NCBI GenBank assembly: GCA_016197405.1
Contig: JACPVR010000024.1
Location: 62,001-126,000, forward strand
DNA: 64,000 bases
DNA from: Mycobacterium sp.
GTDB lineage: Bacteria; Actinomycetota; Actinomycetes; Mycobacteriales; Mycobacteriaceae
Direction: 5' to 3'
Shown: piece by piece, positions 27,661 through 36,727 of the stretch
Layout: every line of letters begins with the position of its first letter
Position numbering within the stretch: the first letter of the stretch is position 1
Program-made: the position numbers and the translations under genes
The notes under the pieces: model-generated
Seen by the model: the letters and a program-made list of their open reading frames with translations, nothing else
Databases searched by the model: none
What the model was told of the DNA's origin: nothing

Positions 27661-28242
27661 TCAGGAAACGGGTTGTCCCAGAATGGTTTCGACGGCCTGA
27701 TCGAGTTGTGCGTTGACCTCGTCGATGGTCTGGAAGTGTGACGTCACGAGCGCGCCGGAGAACGTCATCATCAGAGTTGTCGTGACCGACGGGGGATAGC
27801 CGGGGCCCAGCGCTGCGTCGAGCCTGCGCTGCAGCTCGGTGGCGATCTGGATTGCCACCGGCCGGACGGCGGGATCGTCGGCCATCAACGCGGTGCCGAA
27901 CGCTGCCGTCAGCTCGGGATGCGGCGTCGTCAGCAGCGCCATATCGCGCATCGCCGCACTGACCCGCGCAGGGGCGCCGGCGTCGACAGTGGTCTGCGGA
28001 GCCGAGTTGGTGAGCAGATCCAGGTAGACCGACGCGACCAGGACACTCTTGGACGGAAAGTAGTTGTACGCGCTGGCCGGAGAAACTCCGGCCCGGTGTG
28101 CCACGGCCCGCATCGTGAGATCGGCATAGGAGGATGCCCGCAACTCCGCCAGCCCGGCATCGAGCACCTTCCGCACCGTGCGGGCAGGCCGCCGGTCCGG
28201 GCGGCGGGCGCCGGCCCCGTCGGCGGACGAATCTTTGGACAC
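27661..28242 (-). CDS. TetR-family regulator
   Basis: 193 residues from GTG at 28242 (no strong ribosome site; an upstream start is possible but would run into the neighbouring exported gene). TetR domain: VRKVLDAGLAELRASSYADLTMRAVAHRAGVSPASAYNYFPSKSVL. The C-terminal region includes PELTAAFGTALMADDPAVRP. It follows the MspA-like porin and exported partner on the same strand by about 32 bases and could be co-transcribed with them. Confidence 0.85.
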   Translation of the reverse strand: MSKDSSADGAGARRPDRRPARTVRKVLDAGLAELRASSYADLTMRAVAHRAGVSPASAYNYFPSKSVLVASVYLDLLTNSAPQTTVDAGAPARVSAAMRDMALLTTPHPELTAAFGTALMADDPAVRPVAIQIATELQRRLDAALGPGYPPSVTTTLMMTFSGALVTSHFQTIDEVNAQLDQAVETILGQPVS

Positions 28243-28274
28243 CCGTCCAGAATAACTTGTGGGCACCGGATTTA

Positions 28275-28787
28275 TCAGCTCCGGCCGCCATGCGAGTCTT
28301 CCAGCGGTGGCACTCGCGGCTCGGGTGCCGCGGTGGGCGGTACCGATTCCGGCTCGAGGACACTCGTCGGCGGGCGACCGTCCGGATTCTCCAGACCGGC
28401 CGCCGGACTGCCGGCGTCGATGATGACGCCGGGGTCGACCTCCGGTACCGGTGCGATCCCCGCCGAGATTCCGTAACGCGCGTTCGACAATGTCAGGCTG
28501 TTGTCCGGGTGCGCACTGTTGCCCAACTGACTGCCCGGCAGGCCCTCCGGACGCAGCCCCGGGTCGATGTTGGTGCCGATCTGCACGCCGCGCGCGTCGA
28601 CCGTCCACGGCGGACCGACCATGATCACGTTGTAGGGATAGCTGTAGCTTCCCGGGAACGGTGACAGATCGTTGGGCACATACGGCGGCGGATCGGGCAG
28701 CGGAACCGGATCCGCAGCGGCCGTCGGGCACAGGATCATCGGGCAGACGGCCAACGCCGCGGTGAGCACCGATCGCGCTGTCGGCAT
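28275..28787 (-). CDS. exported proline-rich protein next to MspA-type porin
   Basis: 170 residues. Signal peptide 1-25 with a cleavage pattern TAAADP. The mature part is rich in Pro and Gly: LPDPPPYVPNDLSPFPGSY, then a segment NVIMVGPPWTVDARGVQIGTNIDPGLRPEG and a Pro/Glu-rich tail. No Cys pair or enzyme motif is visible. It starts 9 bases after the porin stop on the same strand, so the pair is one operon. I do not recognise a named family; a periplasmic or outer-membrane accessory to the porin is the best guess. Confidence 0.72.
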   Translation of the reverse strand: MPTARSVLTAALAVCPMILCPTAAADPVPLPDPPPYVPNDLSPFPGSYSYPYNVIMVGPPWTVDARGVQIGTNIDPGLRPEGLPGSQLGNSAHPDNSLTLSNARYGISAGIAPVPEVDPGVIIDAGSPAAGLENPDGRPPTSVLEPESVPPTAAPEPRVPPLEDSHGGRS

Positions 28788-28796
28788 CGCGGCACC

Positions 28797-29474
28797 TCAG
28801 ATCTGGATCGGGTCGCCATAGATGGCGAATTGGGTATGGGCGGTGTCGGTGGAGATGCGCAGGTAGCCGTAGGACCGGACGGTGACGGCGCCGCCGCAGC
28901 CGTCGGCCTTGATGTGGATATTGTCGATGTCGATCATGGCCCTACCCGCGTCGCTGAGCGCCATGTTTGACAGCGGCAGGTCCACGATCACACCGGGCTG
29001 CAGCACCGTCTGCACATAACCCGCGCCGCCGCCGGCGTTTCCGGCGCTCGCGCTGACGGGTTCGCCGCCGCCGGCCCCGACCTCGGCTTGTGGTGCCGCG
29101 CCTGCGGTTCCACCGATCTGCAGGCCGGTGGAGACATCGGAGACGCACCCCAACTGGTATCCGACGATGAAGACACTGTCGGTGATGGGGCTGGCACCGT
29201 CGGTCGCGGTCGCCGTCCCGGAAACCGTGACGAATGCTTCCCGGGAGTTGGCCGCTCCGGCCAGATTGGGCACCGAGTTCACGACTTCGTGATCCAGCGT
29301 GATGTTGAGCAGCCACCCGTCCCGGGAGGTCTTGTCGTAGCTCTGCGGATTCATCGCTACCGGTTCTGCGTGCGCCGCAGGCCCGGCGCCCAACGTAACC
29401 GCCGTCGCGGTGACCATCGCCATGGTCACGGCCGGCATCCACCTTGCCAAGGATCGCCTTTCCGAGGAGTCCAC
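28797..29474 (-). CDS. MspA-family outer-membrane porin
   Basis: 225 residues. Signal peptide about 1-36 (ending GPAAHAEP). The mature protein follows the MspA pattern: DGWLLNITLDHEVVNSVPNL in place of DGWTLTVQQW, then a VTVSGTATATDG strand, ITDSVFIVGYQLGC, VVDLPLSNMALSD near the periplasmic side, and a C-terminal VRSYGYLRISTDTAHTQFAIYGDP. Compared with MspA it carries a Gly/Ala-rich insertion around residues 130-150 and two Cys residues (in QLGCVSD and DGCGG). It would form an octameric channel for small hydrophilic solutes in the mycolate outer membrane. It is divergent from an SDR gene. Confidence 0.86.
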   Translation of the reverse strand: MDSSERRSLARWMPAVTMAMVTATAVTLGAGPAAHAEPVAMNPQSYDKTSRDGWLLNITLDHEVVNSVPNLAGAANSREAFVTVSGTATATDGASPITDSVFIVGYQLGCVSDVSTGLQIGGTAGAAPQAEVGAGGGEPVSASAGNAGGGAGYVQTVLQPGVIVDLPLSNMALSDAGRAMIDIDNIHIKADGCGGAVTVRSYGYLRISTDTAHTQFAIYGDPIQI

Positions 29475-29605
29475 CGAGCGCGAACAGACGGGATCAGTAT
29501 CGCCGAGGTCCGGCAGGCCGGCCCATAGCTGCCGGGTAACACGTACCGAATCGAAACCCGATGTGTATCTTTTCGTTTCAGGCCGGATATCGGGTGAGGA
29601 GTGAC

Positions 29606-30439
29606 ATGGCAGCGCAGCAACGGGTGGCGGTCGTCACCGGGGGCAGTCGCGGTGCCGGCCGCGGGATCGCCAGGGCGCTGGGGGCCGCCGGGTGGCTGGT
29701 CTACATCACCGGGCGGTCGGCGGCCGGCAGCGGTGTCGCCGATGAGGTGACGCACGCCGGCGGAGCCGGTATCGCGGTACCGCTGGATCACCGTGACGAC
29801 GACGCCGTCGCAGCGTTTTTCGCCCGGGTCGGTGAGCAGAGCGGACGCATCGACGTGCTGGTCAACAATGCCGCGGTGATCCACGACGAGCTGACCGGCT
29901 CGAAACCGTTCTGGGACAAGCCACTTGCGCTGGGCGACGTACTGGATGTGGGACTGCGCTCGGCCTACGTCGCATCGTGGTGTGCCGCGCCGCTGTTGAT
30001 CGGCGCCGGTCGCGGGCTGATCGCCTTCACGTCATCGCCCGGCGCGGTGTGCTACATGCACGGGCCCGCCTATGGTGCACAGAAGGCCGGGATCGACAAG
30101 ATGGCCGCCGATATGGCGGTGGACTTCGGGGACACCGGCGTGTGCACGGTGTCGATCTGGATGGGCATACTGCTCACCGAGAAGCTGCGTTCCGCTTTCA
30201 CCGGCAACTCGGATGCGCTGGCGCGGACCGCCGAACACGCAGAGACCCCGGAGTTCACCGGTCGTCTCATTGACGCGCTGTACCGCGACCCCGAGCTGGC
30301 AGCGTTGAGTGGACAGACTCTGATCGCGGCCGAGCTGGCACATCGCTACGGCATCACCGATGAGGGCGGCCGACAGCCGCCGTCGCACCGCGCCATGACC
30401 GGCGACCCCAGGACGCCGAGCACCGTGATCATTCGCTGA
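29606..30439 (+). CDS. short-chain dehydrogenase/reductase
   Basis: 277 residues from ATG at 29606 with GAGGAG before it. Cofactor motif TGGSRGAG (11-18), NNAA at 87-90, Ser143/144 and Tyr156-x3-Lys160 (YGAQK): a complete SDR active site. The Gly-rich loop is followed by an Arg (TGRS), which suggests NADP. Substrate unknown. It is divergent from the MspA porin gene and followed after 48 bases by the APH-type kinase gene, in the same direction. Confidence 0.9.
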   Translation: MAAQQRVAVVTGGSRGAGRGIARALGAAGWLVYITGRSAAGSGVADEVTHAGGAGIAVPLDHRDDDAVAAFFARVGEQSGRIDVLVNNAAVIHDELTGSKPFWDKPLALGDVLDVGLRSAYVASWCAAPLLIGAGRGLIAFTSSPGAVCYMHGPAYGAQKAGIDKMAADMAVDFGDTGVCTVSIWMGILLTEKLRSAFTGNSDALARTAEHAETPEFTGRLIDALYRDPELAALSGQTLIAAELAHRYGITDEGGRQPPSHRAMTGDPRTPSTVIIR

Positions 30440-30487
30440 CCGAACGACAGGCTTTACACCTGGATCGATCTTTGTAATCCTTGCTTG

Positions 30488-31621
30488 ATGAGCACCGTGG
30501 CACGGGGATGGCGATTCGCCAACCATCTGGGACGCGGTGCCCGTCGGCTGGCGATCGACTCCGCGCTCGGCGGCCGACGGGCCTTTCCCCGCACCGTGGC
30601 CGACCTCACCCCGGCGGCGCTGTCGTCGATCCTCGGTTTCGCCGTGGGCTCGGTCACCCGCCTCGATCTCGACACCGGTACCTCGAGCAGGGCGCGGCTG
30701 GCACTGACCGGCTCGGATGTGCCGGAATCGATTTTCGTCAAGATGTCCGCGGCCAGTGCCGGTATCCGGATGCTCGGCGAGCTGGCCGGCCTGGGTGAAA
30801 CCGAGGCCAAGTTCTACCGCGACCTCGCACCCGATCTCGACGGCGGACTTCCGCTTTCCTACGGGGCCGCCTTCGATCCGCTGACCGGCCGCTATGTGGT
30901 GGTGCTGGAGGATATGACCACCACGCCGTGTCAGTTCCCGGACACCCTGCACCCCCTCGACAAGGACCAGATGGGCCAGCTGGTCGAGTGCTTCGCACGA
31001 CTGCACGCCACGTTCTGGGGCCGGCTGCCCGAAAAGCCCGGCAGCCCCGGCCGGTTCGGCTGGCTGCTGGCACCCTCGGCTGACCCCGCCAACCCGGTGA
31101 CACCGGTCGTGATGAAAGCCTCCGCCCGCCGACTGGTCGATCGGACATCGATTCCGTTGCACTGCAACGAATTCCTCGCCGGCAACTTCCAAGCCATCAC
31201 CGAGGTCGTCGATGCCGGACCGCACACCGTGCTGCACGGCGACGCACATCCGGGTAACACCTTCTTCCGCGACGGGCGGGCCGGCCTGCTGGACTGGCAG
31301 GTGGTCCGGCGCGGGCATCCGGCCCGCGACCTGGCCTACACCATGGTCCTCGGGATGCCGACCGCCGACCGGCAGGCCGTCGAACGTGACCTGCTCGACA
31401 CCTATCGCGCGGCACTGACCGCGGCCGGGGGACCGCGCCTGGACCGCGACGAGCTGTTCACCCGCTACCGCCAGGCTGTCGTGCATCCCTACGTATCCGC
31501 TCTGAGCACCGCCGGCCTGGGCGGTATGCAGGACGAGGATGTCGCGCTGGAGGGTTTGACGCGCGCCGTCGCGGCCGTCGAAGACCTGGAAACTGTTACC
31601 GCGCTTCGCCGTTCACTGTAG
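30488..31621 (+). CDS. APH-type phosphotransferase
   Basis: 377 residues. Kinase-like fold of the aminoglycoside phosphotransferase/DUF1679 group: FVKMSA near residue 81 (ATP Lys), ETEAKFYRDL, VVLEDM hinge, HGDAHPGN (catalytic loop) and LLDWQ (metal Asp). In mycobacteria such enzymes often sit in lipid or steroid catabolic regions rather than conferring drug resistance, probably phosphorylating an alcohol or a small metabolite. Its stop overlaps the convergent acyl-CoA synthetase gene by 26 bases. Confidence 0.87.
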   Translation: MSTVARGWRFANHLGRGARRLAIDSALGGRRAFPRTVADLTPAALSSILGFAVGSVTRLDLDTGTSSRARLALTGSDVPESIFVKMSAASAGIRMLGELAGLGETEAKFYRDLAPDLDGGLPLSYGAAFDPLTGRYVVVLEDMTTTPCQFPDTLHPLDKDQMGQLVECFARLHATFWGRLPEKPGSPGRFGWLLAPSADPANPVTPVVMKASARRLVDRTSIPLHCNEFLAGNFQAITEVVDAGPHTVLHGDAHPGNTFFRDGRAGLLDWQVVRRGHPARDLAYTMVLGMPTADRQAVERDLLDTYRAALTAAGGPRLDRDELFTRYRQAVVHPYVSALSTAGLGGMQDEDVALEGLTRAVAAVEDLETVTALRRSL

Positions 31622-33101
31622 ACGTGGTCATCAGCTGTCGACGGGCCAACTGCCGGACCACGACTTTGGCGACCTTGCCGTTGCTGGTCAGCGGTAGTTC
31701 GTCGACGAAAAGCACATGCCGCGGCCGCTTGAAGCCGGCGAGCCGGGCACGGGCGGTGGCGATGACCTCCTCGGCGGTCGGCGTGCGGGCACCGGCGACC
31801 ACGACAGCGCACACCGCTTCGCCCCAGTACTCGTCTGGCACACCGACCACCGCGACAGCCGCGATATCGGGATGCTGCGACAGCACGTCCTCGACTTCTC
31901 GCGACGCCACGTTCTCCCCGCCGGTGATGATGACATCCTTCATCCGGTCGACCACGACCAGATTTCCGTCGGCATCGAAGCGGCCGACGTCACCGGTCGG
32001 TAGCCAGCCATCCACCGTGGCGGGCCGGTCCGGCCAGTAGCTTTGCGCGACCTGTTCGCCGCGCACCATGATCTCGCCGGCGCCGTCGGCGCCGGAGGCG
32101 ATGCGGATCTCGACATCGTCGTGCGGCCGGCCCGCCGTGGCCAGCACCGCTTCGTCACCCGCCGCACCCGCCCGATGCGCCGCCGGCCCGAGAAAGGTGA
32201 TGTTGCCGCCGGTTTCGGTCATTCCGTAGCCCTGATGGAAATCGACGTCGAGGCGCTCGATGGCACGGCGCAGCAGATCGGCCGGTATCGCCGCCGAACC
32301 GTAGGCGATCTCGCGCAGCGACGGCAGGTTCATGCCGGTCTCGTCCAGATACGCCAGCAGACTGTGCAGCATGGTCGGCGCCAGCGAACAAGAGGTGACC
32401 GCGTACTCGTCGACGGTGCGAGCGAAGGTATCCGGGCGATAGGTCGCCACCGGTAGCACGGTCGATTGCGCACTGTGCTGCACGAGCATGTTGTACCCGG
32501 CGATATGGCACATCGGGAATGGCAACAGGTAGACCCCGCCGGGGCGCACCGCTCGGCCCGCCACACTGCCGCGCACCGCGGTGGTGATCGAACGATGGGT
32601 GTGCACCACGCCTTTGGGCACACCGGTCGAGCCGCTGGTGAACAACAGCCAGGCGGGTGTGTCGGGGTCGGTGACGGCGGGTGTGTCATCACCCGGCTCG
32701 GCGGCACGCCAGCCGGGATCGTCGAATGTCACCGTCGGCACATCTGCGGCGACGGCCGACAGATAGCGTTCGTCACCGATCAGCAGGGCCGGTGTGACGG
32801 TGGCGAGCTGCGCCGATTGTTCTGCGGCACTGAGGCGCTGGTTGACGAGGGTCAGCAGGCGCCCGCTTCGGGGCACACCGTAGTAGAGCCGCGCGTAGTC
32901 CAGACTGTTGTCGGCGATCACCGCGATCCGGTCGCCGGGGTTGCTGCGTGCGGCGACCCAGTCTGCCGTTGCGGCGATCCGCCGGTCGAACTCGGCGAAC
33001 GACCAGGTCAGTCCGGTGGGGGAGATCAACGCGGGGCGCTGCGGTGCCAGCCGCGCCGAGTTGGCCACCAGCTCGTGGATGAGTTCTACCCGTGCCGCCA
33101 T
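31596..33101 (-). CDS. AMP-binding acyl-CoA synthetase
   Basis: 501 residues, ANL superfamily. ATP loop LLFTSGSTGVPKGV, GYGMTETGG (A5), PTGDVGRFDADG (A7), and C-terminal SNGKVAK with the adenylating Lys. It joins CoA to a carboxylic acid through an acyl-AMP. The acid is unknown; the length and N-terminus fit the medium/long chain FadD-type or aryl-CoA ligases. It lies immediately after an AraC regulator on the same strand (2-base gap to 33104), so the regulator may be upstream in the same transcript. Confidence 0.92.
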   Translation of the reverse strand: MAARVELIHELVANSARLAPQRPALISPTGLTWSFAEFDRRIAATADWVAARSNPGDRIAVIADNSLDYARLYYGVPRSGRLLTLVNQRLSAAEQSAQLATVTPALLIGDERYLSAVAADVPTVTFDDPGWRAAEPGDDTPAVTDPDTPAWLLFTSGSTGVPKGVVHTHRSITTAVRGSVAGRAVRPGGVYLLPFPMCHIAGYNMLVQHSAQSTVLPVATYRPDTFARTVDEYAVTSCSLAPTMLHSLLAYLDETGMNLPSLREIAYGSAAIPADLLRRAIERLDVDFHQGYGMTETGGNITFLGPAAHRAGAAGDEAVLATAGRPHDDVEIRIASGADGAGEIMVRGEQVAQSYWPDRPATVDGWLPTGDVGRFDADGNLVVVDRMKDVIITGGENVASREVEDVLSQHPDIAAVAVVGVPDEYWGEAVCAVVVAGARTPTAEEVIATARARLAGFKRPRHVLFVDELPLTSNGKVAKVVVRQLARRQLMTTSTVNGEAR

Positions 33102-33103
33102 CG

Positions 33104-33982
33104 CTACATCGCGGTTTCGTTGGCGCGGCGCCGGTACGCCGACGGTGTCTCACCGCAGAACTGGGTGAAGCACCGGGTGAATGCGCTCAGGCTCTCGAAG
33201 CCGACCGCGCTGGACGTCGCCTGCACGGACTGATCCGGGGCCGTCAACAATGCCATTGCCCGCATCATGCGCGCGTGCAGAAGATAAGTCCGCCAGGACA
33301 ATCCGAGTGTCTCGGCGAACAGCCGCCGCAGTGTGCGTTCGGAGACCGCAACCGAACGCGCCACCTGCTCGGCGGTCACCGAATCCAGATGCGCCTTGGT
33401 ATAAGCCAGCGCGGCCGCCACGATCGGGTGCTGCGACGTCGGCAGGCTCAGCGGCGCTTCGTGATCGAGCGCCTCGACGACCAGGTTGGCCAGCGTGCGA
33501 AAGAAGCTGTCGGACACCAGTTCTTCCTTGGCGTCACCCGAGCCCCGGTCGATGGGCCAGCGCAACGCATAGATCATCATCTCCCGGATCAGCGGCGAGA
33601 CCGCGATGATTCGGGCCCGGTCGCCGCCGTCGGGAATCAGGGCGGGATCGAACATCACCGCCACGGTCTTCACATCCGGGTTCATCACCGCCTGATGTTC
33701 CAGCCCGGCTGGGATCCAGGCCGCCTGCGCCGGTGGCAGGAGATAGTGCGCGCTGTCGGTCTCGACTTCGACGACGCTGTGCACCGCGTACTCGATCTGG
33801 TGCACTTCGTGGCTGTGCCAGCCGGTGATCAGACCGTCGCCTTCGTAGAGGTAGCTACCGGCCAGCGCCTGGCCGCCTCGGCGCAGTTCCACCACCGGCC
33901 TGCCCAAGTTGGCCGATTGGGCTAAACCTCTGTCCGAAAGCGCAGAGACGGTCACGCTTGTCGAGGGTACTAGTTGAGACAT
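33104..33982 (-). CDS. AraC-family regulator
   Basis: 292 residues from ATG at 33982; a GTG nine codons later is an alternative start. An N-terminal cupin-type sensor (about 40-120; GWHSHEVHQIEYAV) is followed by a C-terminal AraC domain: AEQVARSVAVSERTLRRLFAETLGLSWRTYLLHARM and SSAVGFESLSAFTRCFTQFCGETPSAYRRR. It is divergent from the amidohydrolase gene with the two ATG codons sharing the four bases CATG, so neither gene has its own leader. It likely controls that gene and the acyl-CoA synthetase that follows it. Confidence 0.88.
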   Translation of the reverse strand: MSQLVPSTSVTVSALSDRGLAQSANLGRPVVELRRGGQALAGSYLYEGDGLITGWHSHEVHQIEYAVHSVVEVETDSAHYLLPPAQAAWIPAGLEHQAVMNPDVKTVAVMFDPALIPDGGDRARIIAVSPLIREMMIYALRWPIDRGSGDAKEELVSDSFFRTLANLVVEALDHEAPLSLPTSQHPIVAAALAYTKAHLDSVTAEQVARSVAVSERTLRRLFAETLGLSWRTYLLHARMMRAMALLTAPDQSVQATSSAVGFESLSAFTRCFTQFCGETPSAYRRRANETAM

Positions 33983-35243
33983 GAACGTCGACGACCTGAT
34001 CCTGGTGAGCATCGACGACCACGTCGTCGAGCCACCCGACATGTTCCTCAACCATGTTCCGGCCAAGTACAAATCCGAGGCCCCCATCGTCGTGACCGAC
34101 GACAAGGGAGTCGACCAGTGGATGTATCAGGGCCGCCCGCAGGGCGTCAGCGGTCTCAACGCCGTGGTGTCGTGGCCGCCCGAGGAGTGGGGCCGAGACC
34201 CCGCCGGCTTCGCCGAAATGCGCCCCGGCGTCTATGACGTGCACGAGCGCGTCCGCGATATGAACCGCAACGGCATCCTGGCCTCGATGTGCTTCCCGAC
34301 CTTCACCGGTTTCTCCGCGCGGCATCTGAACATGACTCGCGAGGACGTCACCCTGGTGATGGTGTCGGCCTACAACGACTGGCATATCGACGAGTGGGCC
34401 GGTTCGTATCCGGACCGCTTCATCCCCATCGCCATCATGCCGACGTGGACACCCGAGGGGATGTGCGCCGAGATCCGCCGCGTCGCGGCCAAGGGTTGCC
34501 GCGCCGTCACCATGCCCGAGCTACCGCATCTCGAGGGCCTGCCGAGCTATCACGACGAGGACTACTGGGGTCCGGTGTTCCGGACCCTGTCCGAGGAAAA
34601 CGTGGTGATGTGCCTGCACATCGGCACCGGGTTCGGCGCCATCAGCATGGCTCCCAACGCACCGATCGACAACATGATCATCCTGGCCACCCAGGTGTCG
34701 GCGATGTGCGCGCAGGATCTGCTGTGGGGCCCGGCGATGCGCAACTACCCGGACCTGAAATTCGCGTTCTCCGAGGGTGGTATCGGCTGGATCCCGTTCT
34801 ATCTGGACCGCAGCGACCGGCACTACACCAACCAGAAATGGCTGCGCCGCGACTTCGGTGACAAGTTGCCCAGCGACGTCTTCCGCGAGCATTCGCTGGC
34901 CTGCTACGTCACCGACAAGACCTCGCTGAAACTGCGGCACGAGATCGGCATCGACATCATCGCCTGGGAATGCGACTACCCGCACTCGGATTGTTTCTGG
35001 CCCGACGCTCCGGAAAAGGTGCTGGCCGAACTCGAGGCCGCGGGCGCCGACGACTCCGATATCAACAAGATCACCTGGGAGAACTCCTGCCGGTTCTTCG
35101 GCTGGGATCCGTTCAAGCTGACGTCCCGGGAAGAGGCCACCTCGGGTGCCCTGCGCATCAAGGGTGCCGATGTCGACGTGTCCATCAAACCGCGCGCCGA
35201 GTGGGCCCGACTCTTCGACCAGAAGCAATTCGCCCACTCGTAA
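33981..35243 (+). CDS. amidohydrolase-family metal-dependent hydrolase
   Basis: 420 residues, amidohydrolase_2 TIM barrel. Opening VSIDDHVVEPPDMF is typical of the mycobacterial group, where VDDHV carries metal ligands. HERVRDMNRNGILASMCFPT and a later WECDYPHSDCFWP segment, with the catalytic Asp, complete the pattern; related enzymes hydrolyse or decarboxylate ring-cleavage or aromatic acids. It begins a three-gene plus-strand unit with the luciferase-like enzyme (15-base gap) and the SRPBCC protein. Confidence 0.9.
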   Translation: MNVDDLILVSIDDHVVEPPDMFLNHVPAKYKSEAPIVVTDDKGVDQWMYQGRPQGVSGLNAVVSWPPEEWGRDPAGFAEMRPGVYDVHERVRDMNRNGILASMCFPTFTGFSARHLNMTREDVTLVMVSAYNDWHIDEWAGSYPDRFIPIAIMPTWTPEGMCAEIRRVAAKGCRAVTMPELPHLEGLPSYHDEDYWGPVFRTLSEENVVMCLHIGTGFGAISMAPNAPIDNMIILATQVSAMCAQDLLWGPAMRNYPDLKFAFSEGGIGWIPFYLDRSDRHYTNQKWLRRDFGDKLPSDVFREHSLACYVTDKTSLKLRHEIGIDIIAWECDYPHSDCFWPDAPEKVLAELEAAGADDSDINKITWENSCRFFGWDPFKLTSREEATSGALRIKGADVDVSIKPRAEWARLFDQKQFAHS

Positions 35244-35258
35244 GGCTATTGTCGGCGC

Positions 35259-36269
35259 GTGCGCGTACATCTACAGGTCGACGGCGACCCCCGGCTGGTA
35301 TCCGACAGTGCCCGCCAGATAGCCGAACTCGGCGCCGACGGGTTGTTCACCTTCGAGGGACCGCACGACGTCTTCTTCCCGCTGGTACTGGCGGCGGGGG
35401 AGACCGAGCTGGAATTGATGACCAACGTCGCGATCGCCGGCCCGCGCAGCGCGGTGCACCTGGCGCATGCCGCCTACGATCTGCAGGTGTACAGCCAGGG
35501 TCGATTCCGGCTGGGTCTCGGCTCCCAGATCAAGGTGCACATCGAGAAGCGCTACGGCAGCCGCTGGGACAAGCCCGCTGCCCGGATATCGGAAACCGTG
35601 CGTGCCGTCAAGGCGATCTTCGATGCCTGGGAAGGCAAGGCGCCGTTGAACTTCCGCGGCGAGTACCTCACCCACACGTTGATGCCGCCGAACTTCAATC
35701 CCGGCCCCAACCCGTACGGGCCACCGCCGGTGCTGCTCGGTGCGCTCGGACCGGTGATGACCAGAACCGCGGCCGAGGTCGCCGACGCCCTGCTGGTGAT
35801 GCCGTTCAACAGTGCCCGGCATTTCGCCGACCGCACGGTGCCTGCACTCTCGGAGGGATTGCGGCGTGCCGGCCGCCGGCCCGAAGACCTCGGCGTCATC
35901 GTCCAGGCGATGGTCGCGCTCGGGCGCACCGAGGAGGACCTCGACACCGCCGTCAAAGGCGTCTCGACGCTCATCGCGTTCTACGGCTCGACGCCGGCCT
36001 ACGTCCCGGTGCTCGACGTCGAAGGCTGGGCGCACCTGCAGCCGCAGCTCAACGCCATGTCCAAACGCGGCGCCTACGCCGAGATGTTCGCGCTGATCAC
36101 GCCCGAGATGGTGGGCACCATCGGAGTCTCCGGAACGCCGGAGGAGTGCGCCGCCGAGATCGTCGCCCGGTTCGGGGCACATGCCGCCGACGTGTGCTGT
36201 TACTTCCCCGGATACACCCCGCGCCCCGAAGACCTCGCCGACTTCGTGGCCGCGCTGCACGAACGCTGA
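35259..36269 (+). CDS. luciferase-like F420-dependent oxidoreductase
   Basis: 336 residues from GTG at 35259. Luciferase-like (LLM) TIM barrel: IAELGADGLFTFEGPHDVFFPL, TNVAIAGPRSAVHLAHAAYDLQ and GRFRLGLGSQIKVHIEKRYG, the last a typical F420-LLM segment. It would use F420H2 or F420 to reduce or oxidise an organic substrate. It overlaps the next gene by TGATG and follows the amidohydrolase closely, so the three are one operon. Confidence 0.9.
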   Translation: MRVHLQVDGDPRLVSDSARQIAELGADGLFTFEGPHDVFFPLVLAAGETELELMTNVAIAGPRSAVHLAHAAYDLQVYSQGRFRLGLGSQIKVHIEKRYGSRWDKPAARISETVRAVKAIFDAWEGKAPLNFRGEYLTHTLMPPNFNPGPNPYGPPPVLLGALGPVMTRTAAEVADALLVMPFNSARHFADRTVPALSEGLRRAGRRPEDLGVIVQAMVALGRTEEDLDTAVKGVSTLIAFYGSTPAYVPVLDVEGWAHLQPQLNAMSKRGAYAEMFALITPEMVGTIGVSGTPEECAAEIVARFGAHAADVCCYFPGYTPRPEDLADFVAALHER

Positions 36270-36727
36270 TGGCGCACACCGAGGTGGTGCTCGGCGAGCA
36301 GATCGCCGGCGACCCCGCCGAGGTGCGGGCCTTCTACGTCGATTTGGACAACATCGCGATGGTGCACCCGCTGGTCGTCGACGTGGAGTCGATCTCGCGG
36401 CATCCGACACCCACCGGCTACCGGCAGACCTACCGGATCCGCGACAGGATCCCGCTGGGCCCGCTGACCGTGCCGATCCGCTACACCGCCCGGCTGACGG
36501 TCCCGCGCAACGGCGATGTGATCGCCGAATCCTGGCAGTTCCCCCGGGTCCGTCTGTACACCGTGGTGTCCTTCGAGGCCGCAGGCGGCGGTACCGCGCT
36601 GACCGAACGACTACGGATCACCGCGCCCCGCCCGCTGGCGGGTGTCACGGTGCGCCAAGCGGTCGCGGCACATCGCGACATGCTTGCCGGGATCCGCGTG
36701 CTGTTCAGCTCTCGCCGCGGTTCTTGA
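36269..36727 (+). CDS. SRPBCC/polyketide-cyclase-like protein
   Basis: 152 residues. A helix-grip start VVLGEQIAGDPAEVRAFYVDLDNIAMVHPLVVDVESI and strands RQTYRIRDRIPLGPLTVPIRYTARL fit the SRPBCC family. The pocket is likely to bind a hydrophobic ligand. Its start overlaps the LLM gene stop (TGATG), and its 3' end overlaps the convergent TetR gene by 23 bases. No catalytic residue can be named. Confidence 0.78.
   Translation: MAHTEVVLGEQIAGDPAEVRAFYVDLDNIAMVHPLVVDVESISRHPTPTGYRQTYRIRDRIPLGPLTVPIRYTARLTVPRNGDVIAESWQFPRVRLYTVVSFEAAGGGTALTERLRITAPRPLAGVTVRQAVAAHRDMLAGIRVLFSSRRGS

Noticed and set aside
30488-31621. Aminoglycoside resistance gene
   Set aside because: The HGDAHPGN fold is shared by many metabolite kinases; length and context fit the catabolic mycobacterial type.
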